Shown here: positions 1 through 11,072 of the stretch, one piece after another
Layout: every line of letters starts with the position of its first letter
Numbering within the stretch: position 1 is the stretch's first letter
NCBI GenBank assembly: GCA_964057225.1
Contig: OZ059897.1
Span: forward strand, 3,100,001-3,164,000
Source: Auanema rhodensis
Lineage: Eukaryota > Nematoda > Chromadorea > Rhabditida > Rhabditidae
Direction of reading: 5' to 3'
DNA length: 64,000 nucleotides
The notes under the pieces: model-generated
What the model was told of the DNA's origin: nothing
The model's input: only the letters and a program-made list of their open reading frames with translations
Database searches by the model: none
Position numbers and translations under genes: made by a program

Positions 1-9
1 TTGAAAAAA

Positions 10-359
10 GGAATCTAAAAACATCTACTTTTCGTGAAATTATTTAGAAATTTTTCGGGAAAATTTTTGTCAAAATGTTTTTGGAAGCAATGTTGAGTGT
101 ACATGGGAACTCAACATACACTAATGCATTATTTTTCAAACGATCATAACTAATTTTTTATAGAGCGTTTCTCAATGTAGTATAGTGCATTCGATGCGGA
201 TTTTTAAGCTGCGTCGATCTGTGTTATCAGATTTGAGTTAGCTTAAAAATGCACCGAGATATCAACTGATATATGTTCACACTTATATCCTCGATTTTCA
301 CCCTGAAGAAATGATTTTTTCGTTGAAAAACATTGTCCATCGTATTCGTCTTGAAAAAA
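10..359. repeat. 350-bp monomer (1-bp deletion)
   Basis: The usual TAATTTTTGTATAGAG reads TAATTTTTTATAGAG near 155, lacking the G. The copy starting at 1062 has seven T residues at the same place (a G-to-T change) and keeps full length, so the two look alike but arose differently. Confidence 0.85.
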
Positions 360-1055
360 GGAATCTAAAAACATCTACTTTTTGTGAAATTATTTAGAAA
401 TTTTTCGGGAAAATTTTTGTCAAAATGTTTTTGGAAGCAATGTTGAGTGTACATGGGAACTCAACATACACTAATGCATCATTTTTCAAACGATCATAAC
501 TTATTTTTGTATAGAGCGTTTCTCAATGTAGTTTAGTGCATTCGATGCGGATTTTTAAGCTGCGTCGATCTGTGTTATCAGATTTGAGTTAGCTTAAAAA
601 TGCACCGAGATATCAACTGATATATGTTCACACTTATATCCTCGATTTTCACCCTGAAGAAATGATTTTTTCGTTGAAAAACATTGTCCATCGTATTCGT
701 CTTGAAAAAAGGAATCTAAAAACATCTACTTTTTGTGAAATTATTTAGAAATTTTTCGGGAAAATTTTTGTCAAAATGTTTTTGGAAGCAATGTTGAGTG
801 TACATGGGAACTCAGCATACACTAATGCATTATTTTTCAAACGATCATAACTAATTTTTGTATAGAGTGTTTCTCAATGTAGTATAGTGCATTCGATGCG
901 GATTTTTAAGCTGCGTCGATCTGTGTTATCAGATTTGAGTTAGCTTAAAAATGCACCGAGATATCAACTGATATATGTTCACACTTATATCCTCGATTTT
1001 CACCCTGAAGAAATGATTTTTTCGTTGAAAAACATTGTCCATCGTATTTGTCTTG

Positions 1056-1134
1056 AAAAAAGGAATCTAAAAACATCTACTTTTCGTGAAATTATTTAGA
1101 AATTTTTCGGGAAAATTTTTGTCAAAATGTTTTT
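1056..1134. other. A/T-tract cluster, possible curved DNA
   Basis: Eight runs of four or more A/T bases lie in about 79 bp: A6 at 1056, A5 at 1069, T4 at 1081, AAATT at 1089, AAATTTTT at 1100, AAAATTTTT at 1112, A4 at 1124 and T5 at 1130. Mean centre-to-centre spacing is about 10.5 bp but individual gaps run from about 6 to 13, so the helical phasing is imperfect. The cluster recurs every monomer. Intrinsic curvature is an inference. Confidence 0.45.
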
Positions 1135-1141
1135 GGAAGCA

Positions 1142-1169
1142 ATGTTGAGTGTACATGGGAACTCAACAT
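1142..1169. repeat. Perfect 9-bp inverted repeat, 10-base loop (one per monomer)
   Basis: ATGTTGAGT (1142-1150) and ACTCAACAT (1161-1169) are exact reverse complements separated by GTACATGGGA. The same element is in every monomer I read, for example 90-117 and 440-467. Right-arm variants seen are ACTCAGCAT (many copies), ATTCAACAT (three) and ACTCAATAT (two). Each keeps pairing as a single G-U wobble if the plus strand were transcribed. I noticed no left-arm change, whereas the loop has at least seven different changes. It could be a binding site for a dimeric protein, a cruciform or RNA hairpin, or a chance conserved dyad. Confidence 0.8.
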
Positions 1170-1173
1170 ACAC

Positions 1174-1183
1174 TAATGCATTA
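1174..1183. repeat. 10-bp perfect palindrome TAATGCATTA
   Basis: This self-complementary decamer with an ATGCAT core starts five bases after the 9-bp dyad. It is intact in the majority of monomers (GCATTATT form). In the GCATCATT subfamily, mostly in domain A (for example at 480, 1533 and 2937), one outer base pair is lost, and those copies often also carry the ATAGC variant downstream. Confidence 0.75.
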
Positions 1184-1239
1184 TTTTTCAAACGATCATA
1201 ACTAATTTTTTTATAGAGCGTTTCTCAATGTAGTATAGT

Positions 1240-1250
1240 GCATTCGATGC
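1240..1250. repeat. Short inverted repeat GCAT-TCG-ATGC
   Basis: Four-base arms around a TCG centre, followed about 20 bp later by a second TCGA in CTGCGTCGAT. This is the most CpG-dense part of the monomer. Several subfamily-defining changes here are C-to-T at CpG (GCGTCGAT to GCGTTGAT, ATGCGG to ATGTGG). No function can be read from it. Confidence 0.6.
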
Positions 1251-1311
1251 GGATTTTTAAGCTGCGTCGATCTGTGTTATCAGATTTGAGTTAGCTTAAA
1301 AATGCACCGAG

Positions 1312-1325
1312 ATATCAACTGATAT
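1312..1325. repeat. Short inverted repeat ATATC-AACT-GATAT
   Basis: Five-base arms around AACT, overlapping a GATATC hexamer (1311-1316) present in nearly all monomers. Because of it, EcoRV digestion should yield a 351-bp ladder. Sequence after the right arm separates subfamilies (TATATG, TATAAG, TATAGG or TTTATG). Confidence 0.6.
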
Positions 1326-3167
1326 ATGTTCACACTTATATCCTCGATTTTCACCCTGAAGAAATGATTTTTTCGTTGAAAAACATTGTCCATCGTATTC
1401 GTCTTGAAAAAAGGAATCTAAAAACATCTACTTTTTGTGAAATTATTTAGAAATTTTTCGGGAAAATTTTTGTCAAAATGTTTTTGGAAGCAATGTTGAG
1501 TGTACATGGGAACTCAACATACACTAATGCATCATTTTTCAAACGATCATAACTTATTTTTGTATAGAGCGTTTCTCAATGTAGTTTAGTGCATTCGATG
1601 CGGATTTTTAAGCTGCGTCGATCTGTGTTATCAGATTTGCGCTAGCTTAAAAATACACCGAGATATCAACTGATATATGTTCACACTTATATTCTCGATT
1701 TTCACCCTGAAGAATTAATTTTTTCGTTGAATAACATTGTCCATCGTCTTCGTCTTGAAAAAAGGAATCTAAAAACATCTACATTTTGTGAAATTATTTA
1801 GAAATTTTTCGGGAAAATTTTTGTCAAAATGTTTTTGAAAGCAATGTTGAGTGTACATGGAAACTCAACATACACTAATGCATCATTTTTCAAACGATCA
1901 TAGCTAATTTTTGTATGGAGCGTTTCTCAATGTAGTATAGTGCATTCGATGCGGATTTTTAAGCTGCGTTGATCTGTGTTATCAGATTTGCGCTAGCTTA
2001 AAAATGCACCGAGTAATCAACTGATATAGGTTCACACTTATATCCTCGATTTTCACCCTGAAGAATTAATTTTTTCGTTGAATAACATTGTCCATTGTTT
2101 TTGCCTTGAAAAAAGAAATCTAAAAACTCCTACTTTTTGTGAAATTATTTAGAAATTTTTCGGGAAAATTTTTGTCACAATGTTTTTGGAAGCAATGTTG
2201 AGTGTACATGGGAACTCAGCATACACTAATGCCTTATTTTTCAAACGATCATAACTAATTTTTGTATAGAGCGTTTCTCAATGTAGTATAGTGCATTCGA
2301 TGCGGATTTTTAAGCTGCGTCGATCTGTGTTATCAGATTTGAGTTAGCTTAAAAATGCACCGAGATATCAACTGATATATGTTCACACTTATATCCTCGA
2401 TTTTCACCCTGAAGAAATGATTTTTTCGTTGAAAAACATTGTCCATCGTATTCGTCTTGAAAAAAGGAATCTAAAAACATCTACTTTTTGTGAAATTATT
2501 CAGAAATTTTTCGGGAAAATTTTTGTCAAAATGTTTTTGGAAGCAATGTTGAGTGTACATGGGAACTCAGCATACACTAATGCATTATTTTTCAAACGAT
2601 CATAACTAATTTTTGTATAGAGCGTTTCTCAATGTAGTATAGTGCATTCGATGCGGATTTTTAAGCTGCGTCGATCTGTGTTATCAGATTTGAGTTAGCT
2701 TAAAAATGCACCGAGATATCAACTGATATATGTTCACACTTATATCCTCGATTTTCACCCTGAAGAATTAATTTTTTCGTTGAATAACATTGTCCATCGT
2801 CTTCGTCTTGAAAAAAGGAATCTAAAAACATCTACATTTTGTGAAATTATTTAGAAATTTTTCGGGAAAATTTTTGTCAAAATGTTTTTGAAAGCAATGT
2901 TGAGTGTACATGGAAACTCAACATACACTAATGCATCATTTTTCAAACGATCATAGCTAATTTTTGTATTGAGCGTTTCTCAATGTAGTATAGTGCGATC
3001 GATGCGGATTTTTAAGCTGCGTCGATCTGTGTTATCAGATTTGCGCTAGCTTAAAAATGCACCGAGATATCAACTGATATAAGTTCACACTTATATCCTC
3101 GATTTTCACCCTGAAGAATTAATTTTTTCGTTGAATAACATTGTCCATCGTTTTCGCCTTGAAAAAA

Positions 3168-3497
3168 GGAATCTAAAAACATCTACTTTTTGTGAAATTA
3201 TTTAGAAATTTTTCGGGAAAATTTTTGTCAAAATGTTTTTGGAAGCAATGTTGAGTGTACATGGGAACTCAACATACACTAATGCATTATTTTTCAAACG
3301 ATCATAACTTATTTTTGTATAGAGCGTTTCTCAATGTAGTATAGTGCATTCGATGCGGATTTTTAAGCTGCGTCGATCTGTGTTATCAGATTTGAGTTAG
3401 CTTAAAAATGCACCGAGATATCAACTGATATATGTTCACACTTATATCCTCGATTTTCACCCTGAAGAACTTGTCCATCGTCTTTGTCTTGAAAAAA
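3168..3497. repeat. 330-bp monomer (21-bp deletion), variant junction
   Basis: First of ten copies in which the 21 bases between GAAGAA and ATTGTCC are missing (junction 3469/3470). Here the base after the junction is C instead of A (GAAGAACTTGTCC). It is followed, as in all ten, by CTTTGTCTTG and ACGTTTTG, which form a linked haplotype. Confidence 0.9.
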
Positions 3498-4550
3498 GGA
3501 ATCTAAAAACATCTACGTTTTGTGAAATTATTTAGAAATTTTTCGGGAAAATTTTTGTCAAAATGTTTTTGGAAGCAATGTTGAGTGTACATGGGAACTC
3601 AACATACACTAATGCATTATTTTTCAAACGATCATAACTAATTTCTGTAAATAGCGTTTCTCAATGTAGTATAGTGCATTCGATGCGAATTTTTAAGCTG
3701 CGTCGATCTGTGTTATCAGATTTGAGTTAGCTTAAAAATGCACCGAGATATCAACTGATATATGTTCACACTTATATCCTCGATTTTCACCCTGAAGAAA
3801 TAGTTTTTTCGTTGAAAAACATTGTCCATCGTCTTTGACTTGAAAAAAGGAATCTAAAAACATCTACTTTTTGTGAAATTATTTAGAAATTTTTCGGGAA
3901 AAGTTTTGTCAAAATGTTTTTGGAAGCAATGTTGAGTGTACATGGGAACTCAACATACACTAATGCATTATTTTTCAAACGATCATAACTTATTTTTGTA
4001 TAGAGCGTTTCTCAATGTAGTATAGTGCATTCGATGCGGATTTTTAAGCTGCGTCGATCTGTGTTATCAGATTTGAGTTAGCTTAAAAATGCACCGAGAT
4101 ATCAACTGATATATGTTCACACTTATATCCTCGACTTTCACCCTGAAGAAATAGTTTTTTCGTTGAAAAACATTGTCCATCGTCTTTGCCTTGAAAAAAG
4201 GAATCTAAAAACATCTACTTTTTGTGAAATTATTTAGAAATTTTTCGGGAAAATTTTTGTCACAATGTTTTTGAAAGCAATGTTGAGTGTACATGGAAAC
4301 TCAACATACACTAATGCATCATTTTTCAAACGATCATAGCTAATTTTTGTATTGAGCGTTTCTCAATGTAGTATAGTGCATTCGATGCGGATTTTTAAGC
4401 TGCGTCGATCTGTGTTATCAGATTTGCGCTAGCTTGAAAATGCACCGAGATATCAACTGATATAGGTTCACACTTATATCCTCGATTTTCACCCTGAAGA
4501 ATTAATTTTTTCGTTGAATAACATTGTCCATCGTTTTCGCCTTGAAAAAA

Positions 4551-4880
4551 GGAATCTAAAAACATCTACTTTTTGTGAAATTATTTAGAAATTTTTCGGG
4601 AAAATTTTTGTCAAAATGTTTTTGGAAGCAATGTTGAGTGTACATGGGAACTCAACATACACTAATGCATTATTTTTCAAACGATCATAACTTATTTCTG
4701 TAAATAGCGTTTCTCAATGTAGTATAGTGCATTCGATGCGGATTTTTAAGCTGCGTCGATCTGTGTTATCAGATTTGAGTTAGCTTAAAAATGCACCGAG
4801 ATATCAACTGATATATGTTCACACTTATATCCTCGATTTTCACCCTGAAGAAATTGTCCATCGTCTTTGTCTTGAAAAAA
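4551..4880. repeat. 330-bp monomer (21-bp deletion)
   Basis: Junction 4852/4853, reading GAAGAAATTGTCC. It carries the TTATTTCTGTAAATAG form and precedes the chimeric monomer at 4881. Confidence 0.9.
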
Positions 4881-5231
4881 GGAATCTAAAAACATCTACG
4901 TTTTGTGAAATTATTTAGAAATTTTTCGGGAAAATTTTTGTCACAATGTTTTTGAAAGCAATGTTGAGTGTACATGGAAACTCAACATACACTAATGCAT
5001 TATTTTTCAAACGATCATAACTAATTTCTGTATTGAGCGTTTCTCAATGTAGTATAGTGCATTCGATGCGAATTTTTAAGCTGCGTCGATCTGTGTTATC
5101 AGATTTGAGTTAGCTTGAAAATGCACCGAGATATCAACTGATATATGTTCACACTTATATCCTCGATTTTCACCCTGAAGAAATAGTTTTTTCGTTGAAA
5201 AACATTGTCCATCGTCTTTGACTTGAAAAAA
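4881..5231. repeat. Chimeric monomer in domain A
   Basis: It joins markers of different subfamilies: ACGTTTTG, TCACAATG, TTTTTGAAAGC and TAATTTCTGTATTGAG at the front, GATGCGAATT in the middle, GAGTTAGCTTGAAAATG (GAGTTAGC from one type, the GAAAATG change otherwise linked to GCGCTAGC), then GAAATAGTT and CTTTGACTTG. It is best explained by exchange or conversion within the repeat. Confidence 0.7.
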
Positions 5232-6284
5232 GGAATCTAAAAACATCTACTTTTTGTGAAATTATTTAGAAATTTTTCGGGAAAAGTTTTGTCAAAATGT
5301 TTTTGGAAGCAATGTTGAGTGTACATGGGAACTCAACATACACTAATGCATTATTTTTCAAACGATCATAACTTATTTTTGTATAGAGCGTTTCTCAATG
5401 TAGTATAGTGCATTCGATGCGGATTTTTAAGCTGCGTCGATCTGTGTTATCAGATTTGAGTTAGCTTAAAAATGCACCGAGATATCAACTGATATATGTT
5501 CACACTTATATCCTCGACTTTCACCCTGAAGAAATAGTTTTTTCGTTGAAAAACATTGTCCATCGTCTTTGCCTTGAAAAAAGGAATCTAAAAACATCTA
5601 CTTTTTGTGAAATTATTTAGAAATTTTTCGGGAAAAGTTTTGTCACAATGTTTTTGAAAGCAATGTTGAGTGTACATGGAAACTCAACATACACTAATGC
5701 ATCATTTTTCAAACGATCATAGCTAATTTTTGTATTGAGCGTTTCTCAATGTAGTATAGTGCATTCGATGCGGATTTTTAAGCTGCGTCGATCTGTGTTA
5801 TCAGATTTGAGTTAGCTTAAAAATGCACCGAGATATCAACTGATATATGTTCACACTTATATCCTCGACTTTCACCCTGAAGAAATAGTTTTTTCGTTGA
5901 AAAACATTGTCCATCGTCTTTGCCTTGAAAAAAGGAATCTAAAAACATCTACTTTTTGTGAAATTATTTAGAAATTTTTCGGGAAAATTTTTGTCACAAT
6001 GTTTTTGAAAGCAATGTTGAGTGTACATGGAAACTCAACATACACTAATGCATCATTTTTCAAACGATCATAGCTAATTTTTGTATTGAGCGTTTCTCAA
6101 TGTAGTATAGTGCATTCGATGCGGATTTTTAAGCTGCGTCGATCTGTGTTATCAGATTTGCGCTAGCTTGAAAATGCACCGAGATATCAACTGATATAGG
6201 TTCACACTTATATCCTCGATTTTCACCCTGAAGAATTAATTTTTTCGTTGAATAACATTGTCCATCGTTTTCGCCTTGAAAAAA

Positions 6285-6614
6285 GGAATCTAAAAACATC
6301 TACTTTTTGTGAAATTATTTAGAAATTTTTCGGGAAAATTTTTGTCAAAATGTTTTTGGAAGCAATGTTGAGTGTACATGGGAACTCAACATACACTAAT
6401 GCATTATTTTTCAAACGATCATAACTTATTTCTGTAAATAGCGTTTCTCAATGTAGTATAGTGCATTCGATGCGGATTTTTAAGCTGCGTCGATCTGTGT
6501 TATCAGATTTGAGTTAGCTTAAAAATGCACCGAGATATCAACTGATATATGTTCACACTTATATCCTCGATTTTCACCCTGAAGAAATTGTCCATCGTCT
6601 TTGTCTTGAAAAAA
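6285..6614. repeat. 330-bp monomer (21-bp deletion)
   Basis: Junction 6586/6587. It lies 1,734 bp (5 x 351 minus 21) after the previous one and has its duplicate 3,447 bp downstream at 9732. Confidence 0.9.
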
Positions 6615-6965
6615 GGAATCTAAAAACATCTACGTTTTGTGAAATTATTTAGAAATTTTTCGGGAAAATTTTTGTCACAATGTTTTTGAAAGCAATGTTG
6701 AGTGTACATGGAAACTCAACATACACTAATGCATTATTTTTCAAACGATCATAACTAATTTCTGTATTGAGCGTTTCTCAATGTAGTATAGTGCATTCGA
6801 TGCGGATTTTTAAGCTGCGTCGATCTGTGTTATCAGATTTGCGCTAGCTTGAAAATGCACCGAGATATCAACTGATATAGGTTCACACTTATATCCTCGA
6901 TTTTCACCCTGAAGAATTGATTTTTTCGTTGAATAACATTGTCCATCGTTTTCGCCTTGAAAAAA

Positions 6966-7625
6966 GGAATCTAAAAACATCTACTTTTTGTGAAATTATT
7001 TAGAAATTTTTCGGGAAAATTTTTGTCAAAATGTTTTTGAAAGCAATGTTGAGTGTACATGGAAACTCAACATACACTAATGCATTATTTTTCAAACGAT
7101 CATAACTAATTTCTGTAAATAGCGTTTCTCAATGTAGTATAGTGCATTCGATGCGGATTTTTAAGCTGCGTCGATCTGTGTTATCAGATTTGAGTTAGCT
7201 TAAAAATGCACCGAGATATCAACTGATATATGTTCACACTTATATCCTCGATTTTCACCCTGAAGAAATTGTCCATCGTCTTTGTCTTGAAAAAAGGAAT
7301 CTAAAAACATCTACGTTTTGTGAAATTATTTAGAAATTTTTCGGGAAAATTTTTGTCAAAATGTTTTTGGAAGCAATGTTGAGTGTACATGGGAACTCAA
7401 CATACACTAATGCATTATTTTTCAAACGATCATAACTAATTTCTGTAAATAGCGTTTCTCAATGTAGTATAGTGCATTCGATGCGGATTTTTAAGCTGCG
7501 TCGATCTGTGTTATCAGATTTGAGTTAGCTTAAAAATGCACCGAGATATCAACTGATATATGTTCACACTTATATCCTCGATTTTCACCCTGAAGAAATT
7601 GTCCATCGTCTTTGTCTTGAAAAAA
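6966..7625. repeat. Two adjacent 330-bp monomers
   Basis: Junctions 7267/7268 and 7597/7598, 330 bp apart. The pair recurs at 10413-11072, which shows that the deletion haplotype itself was amplified in tandem and then copied with its neighbours. Confidence 0.9.
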
Positions 7626-9731
7626 GGAATCTAAAAACATCTACGTTTTGTGAAATTATTTAGAAATTTTTCGGGAAAATTTTTGTCAAAATGTTTTTGG
7701 AAGCAATGTTGAGTGTACACGGGAACTCAACATACACTAATGCATTATTTTTCAAACGATCATAACTAATTTCTGTAAATAGCGTTTCTCAATGTAGTAT
7801 AGTGCATTCGATGCGAATTTTTAAGCTGCGTCGATCTGTGTTATCAGATTTGAGTTAGCTTAAAAATGCACCGAGATATCAACTGATATATGTTCACACT
7901 TTTATCCTCGATTTTCACCCTGAAGAAATAGTTTTTTCGTTGAAAAACATTGTCCATCGTCTTTGCCTTGAAAAAAGGAATCTAAAAACATCTACTTTTT
8001 GTGAAATTATTTAGAAATTTTTCGGGAAAATTTTTGTCAAAATGTTTTTGGAAGCAATGTTGAGTGTACATGGGAACTCAACATACACTAATGCATCATT
8101 TTTCAAACGATCATAACTTATTTTTGTATAGAGCGTTTCTCAATGTAGTTTAGTGCATTCGATGCGGATTTTTAAGCTGCGTCGATCTGTGTTATCAGAT
8201 TTGCGCTAGCTTAAAAATGCACCGAGATATCAACTGATATATGTTCACACTTATATTCTCGATTTTCACCCTGAAGAATTAATTTTTTCGTTGAATAACA
8301 TTGTCCATCGTCTTCGTCTTGAAAAAAGGAATCTAAAAACATCTACATTTTGTGAAATTATTTAGAAATTTTTCGGGAAAATTTTTGTCAAAATGTTTTT
8401 GAAAGCAATGTTGAGTGTACATGGAAACTCAACATACACTAATGCATCATTTTTCAAACGATCATAGCTTATTTTTGTATTGAGCGTTTCTCAATGTAGT
8501 ATAGCGCATTCGATGCGGATTTTTAAGCTGCGTCGATCTGTGTTATCAGATTTGCGCTAGCTTAAAAATGCACCGAGATATCAACTGATATAAGTTCACA
8601 CTTATATCCTCGATTTTCACCCTGAAGAATTAATTTTTTCGTTGAATAACATTGTCCATCGTCTTTGTCTTGAAAAAAGGAATCTAAAAACATCTACTTT
8701 TTGTGAAATTATTCAGAAATTTTTCGGGAAAATTTTTGTCAAAATGTTTTTGGAAGCAATGTTGAGTGTATATGGGAACTCAACATACACTAATGCATCA
8801 TTTTTCAAACGATCATAACTTATTTTTGTATAGAGCGTTTCTCAATGTAGTATAGTGCATTCGATGCGGATTTTTAAGCTGCGTCGATCTGTGTTATCAG
8901 ATTTGAGTTAGCTTAAAAATGCACCGAGATATCAACTGATATATGTTCACACTTATATCCTCGATTTTCACCCTGAAGAAATAGTTTTTTCGTTGAAAAA
9001 CATTGTCCATCGTCTTTGACTTGAAAAAAGGAATCTAAAAACATCTACTTTTTGTGAAATTATTTAGAAATTTTTCGGGAAAAGTTTTGTCAAAATGTTT
9101 TTGGAAGCAATGTTGAGTGTACATGGGAACTCAACATACACTAATGCATTATTTTTCAAACGATCATAACTTATTTTTGTATAGAGCGTTTCTCAATGTA
9201 GTATAGTGCATTCGATGCGGATTTTTAAGCTGCGTCGATCTGTGTTATCAGATTTGAGTTAGCTTAAAAATGCACCGAGATATCAACTGATATATGTTCA
9301 CACTTATATCCTCGACTTTCACCCTGAAGAAATAGTTTTTTCGTTGAAAAACATTGTCCATCGTCTTTGCCTTGAAAAAAGGAATCTAAAAACATCTACT
9401 TTTTGTGAAATTATTTAGAAATTTTTCGGGAAAATTTTTGTCACAATGTTTTTGAAAGCAATGTTGAGTGTACATGGAAACTCAACATACACTAATGCAT
9501 CATTTTTCAAACGATCATAGCTAATTTTTGTATTGAGCGTTTCTCAATGTAGTATAGTGCATTCGATGCGGATTTTTAAGCTGCGTCGATCTGTGTTATC
9601 AGATTTGCGCTAGCTTGAAAATGCACCGAGATATCAACTGATATAGGTTCACACTTATATCCTCGATTTTCACCCTGAAGAATTAATTTTTTCGTTGAAT
9701 AACATTGTCCATCGTTTTCGCCTTGAAAAAA

Positions 9732-10061
9732 GGAATCTAAAAACATCTACTTTTTGTGAAATTATTTAGAAATTTTTCGGGAAAATTTTTGTCAAAATGT
9801 TTTTGGAAGCAATGTTGAGTGTACATGGGAACTCAACATACACTAATGCATTATTTTTCAAACGATCATAACTTATTTCTGTAAATAGCGTTTCTCAATG
9901 TAGTATAGTGCATTCGATGCGGATTTTTAAGCTGCGTCGATCTGTGTTATCAGATTTGAGTTAGCTTAAAAATGCACCGAGATATCAACTGATATATGTT
10001 CACACTTATATCCTCGATTTTCACCCTGAAGAAATTGTCCATCGTCTTTGTCTTGAAAAAA
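9732..10061. repeat. 330-bp monomer (21-bp deletion)
   Basis: Junction 10033/10034, the 3,447-bp-offset copy of the monomer at 6285. Both carry TTATTTCTGTAAATAG and are followed by a TCACAATG monomer. Confidence 0.9.
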
Positions 10062-10412
10062 GGAATCTAAAAACATCTACGTTTTGTGAAATTATTTAGA
10101 AATTTTTCGGGAAAATTTTTGTCACAATGTTTTTGAAAGCAATGTTGAGTGTACATGGAAACTCAACATACACTAATGCATTATTTTTCAAACGATCATA
10201 ACTAATTTCTGTATTGAGCGTTTCTCAATGTAGTATAGTGCATTCGATGCGGATTTTTAAGCTGCGTCGATCTGTGTTATCAGATTTGCGCTAGCTTGAA
10301 AATGCACCGAGATATCAACTGATATAGGTTCACACTTATATCCTCGATTTTCACCCTGAAGAATTGATTTTTTCGTTGAATAACATTGTCCATCGTTTTC
10401 GCCTTGAAAAAA

Positions 10413-11072
10413 GGAATCTAAAAACATCTACTTTTTGTGAAATTATTTAGAAATTTTTCGGGAAAATTTTTGTCAAAATGTTTTTGGAAGCAATGTTGAG
10501 TGTACATGGGAACTCAACATACACTAATGCATTATTTTTCAAACGATCATAACTTATTTCTGTAAATAGCGTTTCTCAATGTAGTATAGTGCATTCGATG
10601 CGGATTTTTAAGCTGCGTCGATCTGTGTTATCAGATTTGAGTTAGCTTAAAAATGCACCGAGATATCAACTGATATATGTTCACACTTATATCCTCGATT
10701 TTCACCCTGAAGAAATTGTCCATCGTCTTTGTCTTGAAAAAAGGAATCTAAAAACATCTACGTTTTGTGAAATTATTTAGAAATTTTTCGGGAAAATTTT
10801 TGTCAAAATGTTTTTGGAAGCAATGTTGAGTGTACATGGGAACTCAACATACACTAATGCATTATTTTTCAAACGATCATAACTAATTTCTGTAAATAGC
10901 GTTTCTCAATGTAGTATAGTGCATTCGATGCGGATTTTTAAGCTGCGTCGATCTGTGTTATCAGATTTGAGTTAGCTTAAAAATGCACCGAGATATCAAC
11001 TGATATATGTTCACACTTATATCCTCGATTTTCACCCTGAAGAAATTGTCCATCGTCTTTGTCTTGAAAAAA
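10413..11072. repeat. Two adjacent 330-bp monomers
   Basis: Junctions 10714/10715 and 11044/11045, the duplicate of the pair at 6966. The first member differs from its counterpart by TTTTTGGAAGC and ACATGGGAAC where 6966 has TTTTTGAAAGC and ACATGGAAAC, so one copy was partly converted after duplication. Confidence 0.9.

Larger units (their letters stand above)
1062..1412. repeat. Reference 351-bp monomer with its internal landmarks
   Basis: A complete monomer chosen to show the anatomy. In order it has an A/T-tract-rich first quarter (1056-1134), a near-palindrome TTTTC-GG-GAAAA (1104-1115), a 9-bp inverted repeat (1142-1169), a 10-bp palindrome with an ATGCAT core (1174-1183), a CpG-rich middle (about 1219-1275) containing GCAT-TCG-ATGC (1240-1250), a GATATC site in ATATC-AACT-GATAT (1312-1325), and the CCCTGAAGAA segment (about 1353-1362) after which the 330-bp variant loses 21 bp. 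G+C is about 32%. The length is close to two 175-bp nucleosome repeats. I found no convincing half-monomer sub-repeat, so it does not look like a recent dimer of a 175-bp unit. Confidence 0.95.
5934..8000. repeat. Segmental duplication, left copy (partner 9,381-11,447)
   Basis: A six-monomer series, including three 330-bp copies, recurs 3,447 bp downstream (10 x 351 minus 3 x 21). The three deletion junctions at 6587, 7268 and 7598 map to 10034, 10715 and 11045 with an identical offset. Shared linked variants include GCTTGAAAATG, TAATTTCTGTATTGAG, GAAGAATTGATT and GATGCGAATT. Confidence 0.85.

Noticed and set aside
1142-1169. Rho-independent terminator or bacterial operator
   Set aside because: The stem is AT-rich with no following U-tract in position, and nothing else in the window suggests a prokaryotic context.
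1100-1250. CENP-B box (NTTCGNNNNANNCGGGN) in the monomer
   Set aside because: TTCG and CGGG both occur (TTTTTCGGGAAAA, CATTCGATGCGG), but never at the required spacing on either strand of the monomers examined.
1062-1412. Assignment to a named satellite family or species
   Set aside because: I do not recognise the monomer. A database search with one consensus monomer would be decisive; without it any name would be a guess.
2417-2605. 62-codon open frame, and its equivalent at 22565-22753
   Set aside because: It is open only because TTATTTAG reads TTATTCAG in these monomers; the same frame is closed by TAG in nearly all others. There is no family resemblance, and it lies inside tandem satellite.
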